Origin: Poa pratensis | Lineage: Eukaryota; Streptophyta; Magnoliopsida; Poales; Poaceae | Direction of reading: 5' to 3' | DNA: 64,000 bases | Assembly: GCA_947311845.1 (NCBI GenBank) | Contig: CAMZMU010000041.1 | Coordinates: 130,579,840-130,643,839, forward strand | In this document: positions 1-9,793 of the stretch, one piece after another | How positions within the stretch are numbered: position 1 is the first letter of the stretch | Layout: every line of letters begins with the position of its first letter | The notes under the pieces: model-generated | Seen by the model: only the letters and a program-made list of their open reading frames with translations | Told to the model about the DNA's origin: nothing | Database searches by the model: none | Made by a program: the position numbers and the translations under genes

Positions 1-1003
1 ATCATCATGCAGTGGAGGAGAAACACGTTCACTCTCGATGATCATGTTGTGCAAGATCACACAAGTCGTCATCACCTCGCACATCTGCTCTTTGGACCAA
101 ATTAGAGAAGAGTACCTAACAATAGCAAATCAAGATTGGAGCACACCAAATGCCCGCTCGACATCCTTCCTGGCACCCCCTGTTCTGATGCAAAATGAGA
201 TTGGTTTTGACCTAAAGGGTTGGAGATGGTCTTGACAAATATAGACCATCTTGGATAGATGCAATCTTCTATAGAGTACCCCTTGTCTTACGGATTGGCG
301 CCATTTGACCTCGTAGTTGCATGGTGGAGCATGGCCTTCAACGAATCGGCTAAAAACCGGTGAGCATTGTAGCACATTAATATCATTGTGAGTTCTGGCC
401 ATACCAAAAAAAGTGTGCCAGCTTCACAAATCCTTATGTGCCATAACTTTCAGTACGACACTAGACTCCAATATGACCCTTGTAAATTCCTTACCAGGCG
501 AATGGACAAGTCTTTCATGCCCAATGCATGCAGTTGATACTTTCAAGCATCTCAGAAAATGCTCTAGCTGCTTTTGTGCCATCAGACTAGAAGTGCCAGC
601 TTCATTTGTTTTTTTCAATAGCTTGGCCAAACGCTGCAACCACCGCCCTACAAAACCCTTACATTGTCTTGATACATGTGGATCCCGCCATGCGGAGCTA
701 GTCGTCCACTGTATCTGCCATCGCTCCATATGAAAGAATTCTCAAGACAGCGGTGCATTTCTAAATAGAAGAGAAACCAACCACCCCGACGCAGTATCTC
801 TTGCGTTTGAGTTTGAAGTAGTTATCATACTCTCGCATGCCCACCACAACTTTCATGAATAGATCTTTGTTCATCCTAAACAGCTGCCAAAATTCCTTCT
901 CCCCGCGTATGGGATCGTCGGCGAAGTAGTCTTGCCACAACGTCATATGACCCTCCATCGTTGCGATCTTTGTCCTTCCTCCTTCCCGGCTTCGAACCTC
1001 CAA
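1..1003 (-). pseudogene. PIF/Harbinger transposase remnant
   Basis: Read on the minus strand in three broken frames, this matches plant DDE_Tnp_4 (ALP1/Harbinger-like) transposases in order. At 761-1003 there is an N-terminal block with DYFADDPIRGEKEFWQLFRM. At 424-729 there is a degraded middle. At 130-402 comes the block around HNDINVLQCSPVF and then RKDVERAFGVLQS. The first bases of the window add a C-terminal HNMIIESE motif. In this family the transposase cuts at TTA targets together with a Myb-like partner; no partner gene is seen. Frameshifts and stops separate the blocks, so it is not functional. The 3' end of the gene and one element end lie outside the window; no terminal inverted repeats were recognised on the inner side. 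Confidence 0.85.
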
Positions 1004-2275
1004 TCCGAGGGGGTGGCATTGATCTGGCCTAGCAAATCAATAAGGCAAGTGATGATTGCCAAGTGCTCATAAATCTCGGCGGTTGCGGCAGGATGGGCGG
1101 TGAACCTTCAATTTCATTAACAGTTATTAGTTTCACAATTGTTTTCAAAAATTTCTTACAATTTTTAATTTTGTGAGAGTTTCAAAATCTAGAATTTTTT
1201 CGTTTCATATTTTCAAAATTAGCAGAAAAACTGAATGTATATTTCCTACCTTCATTGATGGGAAAAGATTAGGCACAGCGAGCGATCGTGAGTGCGATAG
1301 CTCTGGAGGGATCGCTCTTTAGCGTTGCGTCCATATAGACGCAACAAGCAGGATAGGAGAGAAAACAAACTCCATAGGAGCAAATCCTATATATCGCACA
1401 TTAGCGGCCCGAATGCCGCACAATCTAAATATTGGCGCCGTTCGGCTGGCCTGTTTCGGCGTTTTTTCGTTGTTTTCGTTTTTCTGTTTTCTTTTTTGTT
1501 TTCCTTTTCTGTTTCTTTTGATTTATTTTCTATTTTGGAAAATTGTTCAGATTTTTAAAAAATTCTAGATTTTAAAATGTTTGGATTTGAATAAATTTAA
1601 GAATTATAAGTTTGTTCATATTTTAAAATGTTTAGATTTTAAAACTTTTTGAAAATTGTTCAAAATTTATAAATTTAAAATGTTTAGATTTTAAAACTTT
1701 ATAGTTTTTTTGGAAATTCGAAAAATTGTTCAAATTTATGACATTCAGATTTTGAGAATATTCAGTTTTGAAAAAAAATAGAGTTAAAAATGTTCATATT
1801 AAAACACATATTTCAAAAGCGTTAAAATAGAAAGAACTGTGCTTTTTTTCCAATACTTCAAAAATAGCACGTTTTGAGAGATGCTAAAGTATTAATCCTA
1901 TAGTATTTAGTCAGAGACAAACACATCAAAATATTTAAAACTGTGGTATTTTGAGAAAATGTAGTATTGTCGAAATATTTCAAAAATAATTTGATACCAA
2001 ACTAGGCATAAAGTTTCCATTTAAGCAGAAAATGCAGTTTTGGAGGATATTTTAGTTTTTTAAATCACAATATTCACTGCATCCAAACACGAGATCAAAG
2101 TATTCAATACTTTAATATTTTTTAAGTCGAGGAAATCTCAGAATACCTAAACAAAACGATGCCCCCAAACAGGCCCTTATCCGTTTCTGACTAGGCGTGT
2201 AGGCCCAAGTGCTGAACCTGAACCCGTTTCCAGGTCGGCATCGAAATTTGCTACTAGTATAAAAAAGGGTCTCTC
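1004..2275. other. AT-rich non-coding stretch
   Basis: No gene was recognised. The stretch is very AT-rich with many degenerate TTCAAAATTT/TTAGATTTTAAAA words around 1540-1800. A perfect 8-bp hairpin (GTTGCGTC, 6-base loop, GACGCAAC) sits at 1324-1345. GGCCTGTTT at about 1454 and AAACAGGCC at about 2167 are inverted and could be the ends of a small non-autonomous DNA transposon of roughly 0.7 kb, but no target duplication was found. Confidence 0.4.
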
Positions 2276-2608
2276 TAACGCTCAATCGAATGAGAACTAG
2301 CTTAGTTCTCATTCGCATGACGTCATCAATCTCAGTTGCAAATCAAGTTGCAACTCATGATTAGCACGCATCATGAAGCAAATCGAATGGTCTGGAGCAG
2401 TTGCAAGTTCACTTGCAACTCAGTCGAACGAGAACTAACTTAATTTTCAATCGCATGACGTTATCAAATCCCAGTTGCAAGTTGACTTGCAACTGATGCA
2501 TGAATCACGAAGCAAATCAAGTGGTCCGAATCAGTTGCAACTCCACTTACAACTGATGACGTCATGCGATTGGAAACTAGGCTAATTCTCAATCGATTGA
2601 GAATTAAC
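2276..2608. mobile_element. MITE with long terminal inverted repeats
   Basis: The left end (CTCAATCGAATGAGAACTAG at 2281) and the right end read in reverse (CTCAATCGATTGAGAATTAG) form imperfect inverted repeats of about 50 bp that run into CGCATGACGTCAT on both sides. The interior is two 138-bp tandem units starting at CATGACGT (2316 and 2454). Each contains small palindromes of the type AGTTGCAAG...CTTGCAACT. There is no coding capacity. It ends about 150 bp upstream of the F-box start codon, so it may lie in that gene's promoter. The family is not identified. Confidence 0.7.
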
Positions 2609-2757
2609 AAAACCGATAAAAAACCTATCTTGCCTTGGCTCTGACGCCCACTTCGTTCTAAGCCGAGGGCGACCACTCCTGAAAATAAAAATCCCATCTT
2701 TGACGATTCCCCTTCGTCGCCGCCGGCATCGGCACCGGCACCGGAGCCGCCACCACT

Positions 2758-4029
2758 ATGGAATCCACCTTCCCTGATTGGTCGCAGACCCCGAAGGATC
2801 TGCTTGTCGCCATCTTTGTCGAGCTAGAGATCCCCGACCTCTTCCGCTCAGGCGCCGTCTGTACGTCCTGGCACTCCGCCTACCGCACCTTCCACCGTCT
2901 CCGCCTCCCGTCTCCCAAGCACTCGCCGTGCCTTCTCTACTCCAGCGAGGCATGCGGCCCTGACGCCGCCACGCTGTACTGCCCTTCCACCGGCGCAACC
3001 TTCCACATCCAGATGCGGGAGCCAGGGTTACACCTACGCAGCCTGTCGCCGGTCGGCTCCAGGCATGGCTAGCTGGTAGTCGCCGACGAGGTCAGCAATC
3101 TCCACCTCCTCAACCCACTCACCGGAGGCCATGTGGCGCTCCCGCCCATCACCACATTCCAGTTCGTCCAGGGCTCCTTGGATGACGAGGGCAACCTCGT
3201 TTACACCTTCACCGGGAAATCCCATCAGCCGTACAACCTCCCGGCTGTCGAGGCGCGGGGTAACATGTATGAGAGGGCGGTTCTCTCTTGCAGTCCCTCT
3301 GCTGGTAGTGCGTGCATCGTCCTGCTCATGCACATGCCCTTTCGCGAGCTCTCCTTCGCCAGGGTCGGGGATGAGCGTTGGACTCACATCCCGGCCGGGG
3401 ACAGCACAGGCCTCCAGTGGCGTAACTTACACAGCGACGCCGTATACAGCACGGCGGACGGTCTGTTCTACATGGTGAGGTCCGATGGGTCCATGCACAC
3501 ATTGGACCTGAATGGCCCTAATCCGGTGGCCAACAAGATCATGATGCCCGGGGCGAACAAGTCTGATGAGCCCTACAAGTACATCATACACACGCCATGG
3601 GGCGATCTCCTGCAAGCATGGAGATTCAGGGATTCCTACGAGCCGCCTAGCTCGTTTGTGGTGCCGGACCACGTCACCTATGTCGATCCTCGGGTGGAGC
3701 TGAACATGACTGAGCTGCGGCTTTACAAGGTCGATGTACATGGACAAAGGCTGTTGAAGGTGGATAGCTTGGGAGAACATGCCCTTTTCCTCGGTTATAA
3801 TTGCTCAATGTGCCTTCCAGTGAAGGACTTTCCTGGGTTGAAGCCAAACTGCGCCTATGTTACAGATGATTTTTGTGAATATATCAATTTCTGTAAATTT
3901 AACAAGCGGGAAATCAGAGTGTGGAGCATCGCAAACCAGACTATGCATAGCCTTGGTAAAACCTCCCCTCTCAGGGATCCCTGGTTGAATTGGCCAGTGC
4001 TCATCTGGATAACACCCACCCTTTTGTAA
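2758..4029 (+). pseudogene. F-box / DUF295 protein gene with one nonsense codon
   Basis: One open frame of 424 codons, interrupted only by TAG at 3070-3072. The start ATG at 2758 follows a GC-rich leader. Residues about 7-45 form an F-box (DWSQTPKDLLVAIFVELEIP), the part that binds Skp1 in SCF ubiquitin ligases. The rest is a DUF295 (PF03478) domain with the C-terminal signature ALFLGYNCS...DFPGLKPNC. Members are usually about 380-430 residues, so the length is normal. The stop falls in the context HG*LVVADEV, where a Trp codon (TGG) is expected, so a single G-to-A change is enough to explain it. Everything downstream stays in frame and intact, so the lesion is recent, or it may be a sequencing error or a strain allele. 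No intron is needed. The substrate is unknown; DUF295 F-box genes form large, fast-evolving families in grasses. Confidence 0.85.
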
Positions 4030-5014
4030 GGTGATTTTGCTGCCATGATAACAAGATTGGCTAGTGTCGTGTTCTGTCACATGGATTCGAGTTATGAACC
4101 TACATTGATTTCAGTCTTATTTTCAATTTGTTTACTTACAGATACTTTTTGTAAGAATTTGAATGGATATTTGGTAGTATAGTACAAGAAATTGTAAGAA
4201 GCTTTAATAGTTTTGGTGGCAAGTGAAAGTTGTTTTTGTTCCTTTTCCCCCAGTTCCTTATAGACTTAGGTTCAGGATCAGTCCTGCCTGTTCTTGCTTG
4301 CATGGTGTTCTTACTTGAAAGAGAGATCAAGATTTCAGCAGCGACTTGTGTCACTTGAAAGAGATTCTCTGATTTTGCTGGAAGCACTGTCGAGGATGGA
4401 CTAACGGTAACTCCTGATACTGTAGTAGTAGTTAAATTCTATAGCTGAAGTTGCAGTTGTCCGGTTTTTGAAGTACCTAAGATTATTATTAAGCTCCATG
4501 CAAAATGTAACGCAATTGTAGTTAGATGGGCTGTGGCCATGTGTCAAATGTGCAATGTATATTTATGCAACTCAATAACTTTTTAAAAAAGCACATCATA
4601 TTAAAATTACATATATCTCATACTTGGATGGACAAATATCAATTGTGTTCTTTAAGATGCATTACATACATAGATCCATGGCAGTTCAATCTGATGCGCC
4701 ATGTTTATCCCTTGTTTACCTTATAAAGCTGTGCAGTGTTTAAGAAGGTCCTGACAATGGCACTATCTTTACAGACAGTTGGATCTTTGTGGTAGAGATA
4801 TGGATGGCTTAGGTCGAGGAAAGAAAAGGGTAAAAAATAAAAATCAAACCCTGGCCTTTCTTTCCACTCAACCATTTCTTCGATGAGCTCACACCATTGT
4901 CCCTCCTTCTCTGATCATTCATTGGTTTGAAGATCTTTCCCCTTATCTGTGAGCACTACTTAGTATATCTATGGATTTGGGAGCATTTTGATTCATGTCA
5001 ATATGTCATGTAGC
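4030..5014. other. 3' flank of F-box gene, no gene seen
   Basis: This is AT-rich intergenic DNA with no recognised coding sequence, RNA gene or repeat. It probably includes the 3' untranslated region of the F-box gene in its first few hundred bases. Confidence 0.4.
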
Positions 5015-5390
5015 AATACAAATGCGTGCACTATTATGTACTTAGAATAGGCAGCGCAACCCAACTTAGCTATCAGATAACATTCAGCTTATGCGTAGAG
5101 ATTGGTGCCATGACATGTGTGCTAACATGTCCTTAATACAAATGCGTGCACTATTATGTACTCCCTCCGATCCATATTAGTGGGCATAGCTTTGTCTAAA
5201 TTCATATGTATCTAGTTAAGTATTTAGACTAGATACATGTGTATCTAGACAAAGTTGTGCCCACTAATATGGATCGGAGGGTAGTACTTAGAATAGGCAG
5301 CGCAACCCAACTTAGCTATCAGATAATTTGAGCATTCAGCTTATGCGTAGAGATTGGTGCCATGACATGTGTGCTAACATGTCCTTAATA
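5015..5390. repeat. 120-bp tandem duplication, second copy split by a MITE
   Basis: The unit starts AATACAAATGCGTGC at 5015 and again at 5135 and runs to GTGCTAACATGTCCTTAATA. Copy 1 is 5015-5134. Copy 2 is 5135-5160 plus 5285-5390, interrupted by the Stowaway element. Copy 2 also carries a short extra TTTGAG near 5328. The uninterrupted copy shows the empty insertion site. Confidence 0.9.
5161..5284. mobile_element. Stowaway-type MITE (Tc1/mariner)
   Basis: A 124-bp element with inverted ends CTCCCTCCGATCC... and ...GGATCGGAGGG(T)AG. It is nearly palindromic along its whole length and flanked by the TA duplication typical of Tc1/mariner (5159-5160 and 5285-5286). The left end begins CTCCCTCCG, the standard grass Stowaway terminus. 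The right terminus has one extra T. It has no coding capacity and would depend on a mariner transposase supplied from elsewhere. Confidence 0.93.
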
Positions 5391-6479
5391 CTGTAGTGAA
5401 TTTACACTAGAATACAGTAGCACATTGATAGCTTGTGTTAAGAACTTCACTTTATTTTCTATTGATCCCGCTGAGCACTGCCCTAACCATAGTCTAAGCA
5501 AGTAGGTTTTACATGGGAAAGCGGCAGTATCCTAGGCAAATCGAGAAAGTGCTCCGAGTTCCCTGCCTGCCCTGCCCCCTATTACCCTATATGTATGCAC
5601 AAAAGTTTGTTTATAAAATTTATGGTTAGGGAAATCAAAGTTGTTGCACATGGCTCGAACCGAGAAACCAGTCTGCAGTTCCAACTAGAGAAAAAGGCTC
5701 CCAGAAACCAGTTAGAACCAATTGTTTTTCCCTTATATACTATCCCCGAAATGTTAGCTGTTGGTTGTTTCATGTTCCTACAAATTTGGTACTATCGATT
5801 GGGGTATCACAAAAGGAAAAAATGATGTAGGAATTGAACGTACATCTATATGTAATTTTGGTAGGAACTTTTTATAGATGTGATTTCATGCAATCACACC
5901 ATTGCCATTAAGATCCTTTCCCTATCGTATAGTTTACATATCTGCTTAGTCCTGTTAACTATTGTCTTTTAAGTTTTGACATATATTTTTGCATCCTACA
6001 CACTGCACAGATTTTCCCCTTGCATTAATCTCTGCTGCTTCCATATAACATTCCCTAGGACTTGTGAAGCAAGACTTAGTTTTTATAGCTACAACATAAG
6101 AGAACAGAACCACCTTTTCTGCGAGGGTTTGAACATATATTCATGGAAGCAGATGTTTACACTGAAAAAGCTGAGAATTGTCATTATTCCTATAGTCTGC
6201 TAGATGCAGCATTATGCATGCATGATGCATTTATAAGTTATCTACTAACTCTATTATGCAAGTAGAAATATAATAGTAAAAAAGTTTTTCATTCTGAAAT
6301 AAGTTACCTAATACTGTCTATTTGGGTGGAATTTGTGGACGACCTCTTTCTGCAGCTTTTGGAACATCGGTTTTCATTGGACATACGGTGCTGGATTATT
6401 AATGTTCTTGGAAAAGAGCTATCAAAGTTCCGTTATTAAAAACTATTGTTACAGTGCCTAGGAAGTAGAAACTTTAGAT
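5391..6479. other. intergenic stretch, nothing recognised
   Basis: AT-rich sequence with no open frame resembling a known family and no clear repeat structure. Confidence 0.35.
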
Positions 6480-7060
6480 ATTTTTTAATCGAAAAACAGT
6501 AGGAAATTACCCTACCGTCTAATTATATATAAAATATACTATTTACAAATTACCATACACAAGAAAAGAAAAGAAACCAAGAAACTAAAACGAAAGGAAT
6601 TACAGATGGCATCGTATCTAGCTCCTGAATTATGTAGTGTTTTGCCATTGCCCTATAAAAACCAGAAGATCTTCTAAAAGAATGTTCCACCGTGTGAGCA
6701 CGGCACTTCATTTCTGAGATGAAATTCATTTCTTATGCATCAGATACTCCAGCAGCTCATGATGATGATCTCCATGGCATATGGTTCATGGATCGGCCCC
6801 GTTTATGGACATTACTGATGAATATTGGGCCAATTGAGATACCCCTGTTTCTTCCCTGGATTAACACCTCCCAGCAATATTGAGTAAAAGAACAATCCCA
6901 GAAAACACGCGTTTGAGTTTCTTCTACCTTTTCTTGACAGAGGACACAAGAGTAACTTGAGAAGACTTCAGCTGAAGGAGATTCCTGGTATTGAGTCTCT
7001 CATGCAAAAGGATTGGCTTTTCATTGGTTGTCAAAACTAATAAAATCGCACGAGCGCCTC
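6480..7060 (-). pseudogene. LINE 3'-end remnant (zf-RVT region)
   Basis: On the minus strand, broken frames give the pattern of the C-terminal zinc-binding region of plant LINE ORF2. A segment with KPILLHERLNTRNLLQ is followed by VFWDCSFTQYCWEVL and a tail ending near MPWRSS. The 3' side (lower coordinates) runs into AT-rich sequence without a clear poly(A). Stops and frameshifts are frequent, so this is an old, 5'-truncated fragment. The assignment rests on the spaced F-x-D-C...W pattern and is moderate. Confidence 0.5.
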
Positions 7061-7112
7061 CCATCTTGGTGCCTCCTCGCCGCTCAGCGCCACGCTCCCC
7101 ACAGCACGTGTG

Positions 7113-7223
7113 ATGGCAGATCTGCCATCGCTCCTCGACGATGACCCTACTGGAAGTGGAGGCGCTGCTGCCCCGATCCCACGCCAAGGCCGCCACAGGA
7201 GTATTGCAGCCACCAATTATCAG
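7113..7223 (+). other. exon-like GC-rich block, function unknown
   Basis: An ATG at 7113 opens 37 codons (beginning MADLPSLLDDDPTGSGG) that end exactly at a plausible donor, CAG|GTTTGC. The block is GC-rich next to an AT-rich downstream stretch, as in first exons of grass genes. No matching second exon was found: a possible acceptor at 8159 (GACAG|CTGTCG) reads in frame for 18 codons and then meets TGA. It could be the start of the gene whose tail is the zinc-knuckle remnant at 8359-8838, but this is inference only. Confidence 0.2.
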
Positions 7224-8358
7224 GTTTGCCCCGCTGTCTGACAGTTACCCTTGTCCAGCCATCCATCCTGCTCGCCTGCTCCTGCAGCTCGCTGCCCTTC
7301 CTCTCGATCGGGCTCTGACGAGGACCCCCACTACCGCTAATGGGGCGCGCCCGGAATCGGTGCAGCCAGGCGCCAGCCCAGCTCGAGTTTCCCATATTAC
7401 CTCCAGCAAGGTACTCACTTCGTCCGCTTTGCCCTCGATCGGCCAACGACCATCTGGTATTGGTATGTGTCATGCCTGCAGGAAAGCACAATATACGGTC
7501 ATACAGTATGTGATTCCTTCTTCGTGAAACGCCAGAATAAGTACCACTTGGTCCGTGCCAAGAATTCCTACAGTTGATGCCAGAACAAATCGGATGTCTG
7601 AAGATGATTGATTCCAGTTTCTCCTTTTCTTTAATAACCCAATTAGTTCAATGGAGATACGACTGTAATATGTCAATATGTCAACACATGCGTGCATGTA
7701 GACTTTGTTTTTCAGTAACATCATTAGAACTGGGGTTAAAAAAAATTATAGTGTCAAGAGATATATCCGCACGTGGAGACTTTAATAGTACCATGTTTTC
7801 TTCTTTCCCATCCGGTGTGCAACTTGATCGATATCCCATATCTGTTGCAGACCTGGTATTTTTTCTTCATTTTTTAGGCTGGTTGTCAAGACATAAACGT
7901 GCACTTAAATTGCTCATTTTCACTATGATTGTAGCTTCTGATAGATCATTTCCTGGTCTTCAAAAGAATTTTATCATTAATTTTTTTGCAACTAATTTTA
8001 AGGTTTTATCATTATTGATGTTTGCTCCTCTTTGTACTTTCGACTATGATACGGAATCACAGTATTGCACAATTCAAGCATCCACCAATCAATCTAAATC
8101 ATTCTGTTTGTTTCAATTATTGATGATTAGATTTACAATTAATTTTTGTTGTGACAGCTGTCGCAGCCGTCGAGCTACATCCTGCCTGACCGAAGCTATC
8201 GCGGAGCTTCATGAATTAGTGAGGATGAAATGGCCCTAGATAAACCACTTAATATTACAGTGATCAGTACATAGGCAATTCAAGGCAATGAATCAATGCC
8301 ATGAAGGTACTCAAATGTTCTGACCTTAAAGATATGTTTTTTTCTGACCTTAAGGAAG
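7224..8358. other. non-coding stretch between exon-like block and zinc-knuckle remnant
   Basis: Mostly AT-rich intron-like sequence. Short open frames here resemble nothing known. A second GC-rich patch at about 7310-7412 ends at a possible donor (AGCAAG|GTACTC). Confidence 0.3.
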
Positions 8359-8838
8359 ATGAAGCAGAAGAAGGAGATGACACCGAAGATGAAGAATATG
8401 AAGCAAATGACCCGCAGTCACAGACCAACAGTGATGTGGAACGAAAAACAACCACCACCAGAGCCAGCTACACATATGTCCACAGAGATCATCAATGAGA
8501 AGGTAAAAACCATGCACAGGATTTGCGGCGTTTGCGGTGAGAGGGAGAACCACAACGCGAGAACGTGCCCACGGAAAAAAGAAATTCTGGAAAAACAACA
8601 GGCTGCTTCTCAGCAAACCAGCGGCACTGAGAAAATGATGCCGCAAGGGATACGGACGTGCGGTAATTGTGGACTCATTAGAGGACACAATGCAAGAACT
8701 TGCAAGCGCTTGCAGCTCGAGGAACAAAAAAGACAGCAAGCTATGAGGGACCTAACACCGCGAGAGCTCCTGCACAGAAAAAGGTCGCACCGCAGACGGT
8801 TCAGACAAGAAGAAGCAATAGGAATCGAGACTAGCTAG
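8359..8838 (+). pseudogene. double zinc-knuckle C-terminal remnant (MULE/FAR1-like?)
   Basis: The open frame carries two identical-type knuckles, CGVCGERENHNARTC at about residue 56 and CGNCGLIRGHNARTC at about residue 98. Both have the spacing CX2CX5HX4C and the HNARTC core. A basic tail with RKRSHRRRFR ends at TAG 8836. Upstream, an acidic stretch (DEAEEGDDTEDEEYE) lies in another frame, suggesting a frameshift near 8400-8480. Knuckles of the type CxxCGxxGHNxRTC are common at the C-terminus of Mutator/FAR1-type transposases, but no DDE or FAR1 domain was found upstream, so the body of the gene is missing or unrecognisable. It is convergent to the Ulp1 gene that ends at 9794. Confidence 0.5.
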
Positions 8839-9793
8839 AATATAGGTTGATAGAATAAAAATGTAGAAAACAACAGTTTTGTCCCTGTTACATTGATACA
8901 TGCTTTTGTTACATTGGTACATTGATACGTAGAATGAAAGATATCCACCGTTTGTCTATTTTATTTTATTTAGTAGTTAAGAAATCATATATTAAAAAAT
9001 GCACATGACACTTGTGTGAAAAATGAAGCAGAATATAAAGCCATTTGAAAAAACTGCAGGAAGTTTGCATGGCGCAGAAAACAAGGTTCACTTTCAACTT
9101 TATGAAAGTTCAGCTTGGAGAGCTCTGAAAGTTCACATATATAAAAAGTGAAGTTGATATCTAATTGGTTCTTGTTGATATCTAATGTGTTCAAATTGAC
9201 AACGGAAGTTCATTACAAAAAAGAAAATGAAGGTTCAGTATGATAATAAGCAAAGTTCACTTCTTCTCTCGAATGGGGCTGAACCTCCTAATTTGAAGGT
9301 TCAGTACTTTAGAAAAAGTAAAAATCGAAGTTCTATCAAGTATTGATAATAAAAAAATTACACTTATTATATGCCGCTCTATGCCATATCTGTAAGATTT
9401 TCATGTTGGTGTGGATGAGATGTCAGAAAACCGTTACATTGCTTTTTTGAACTTAAAAGTTCAGACACGCGAAAGTAAAAAGTTCGAATGCGAAACAAAT
9501 ACGGTTCACCAAGCAAAAAGTAACGATTTTACGAAATTGATACGTATTGCTAAAAAGGATAGTTCACTTGGGGTACTTTCCTGATAAAACCAAATGAACT
9601 TCACATATTGGGGGAATAAAAAATATACCTGATGTTAAAAACGAAAAGATCACAGTATGATATGTCTCAGTGTACAGATATGTAAGTTCACATACACATT
9701 AGGGTGCAATCAGCACGAAAAAGGCAACTGAACATGAAACCTATAACGAAAAAAATTAGATTTATGGTCCTTGGATCCCTGTAACAGCAACTC
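8839..9793. other. spacer between convergent genes
   Basis: No gene was seen. The stretch is AT-rich with repeated GTTCAC/GTTCAG words (for example near 9088, 9130, 9254, 9562 and 9689). It probably contains the 3' untranslated regions of both convergent genes. Confidence 0.4.

Noticed and set aside
1325..1558. Phe/Ser-rich 77-codon frame
   Set aside because: It arises from a T-rich low-complexity tract (TTTTCTGTTTTC) and has no protein features.
7574..8239. 221-codon open frame
   Set aside because: AT-rich, without family resemblance or coding bias; more likely intron-like sequence.
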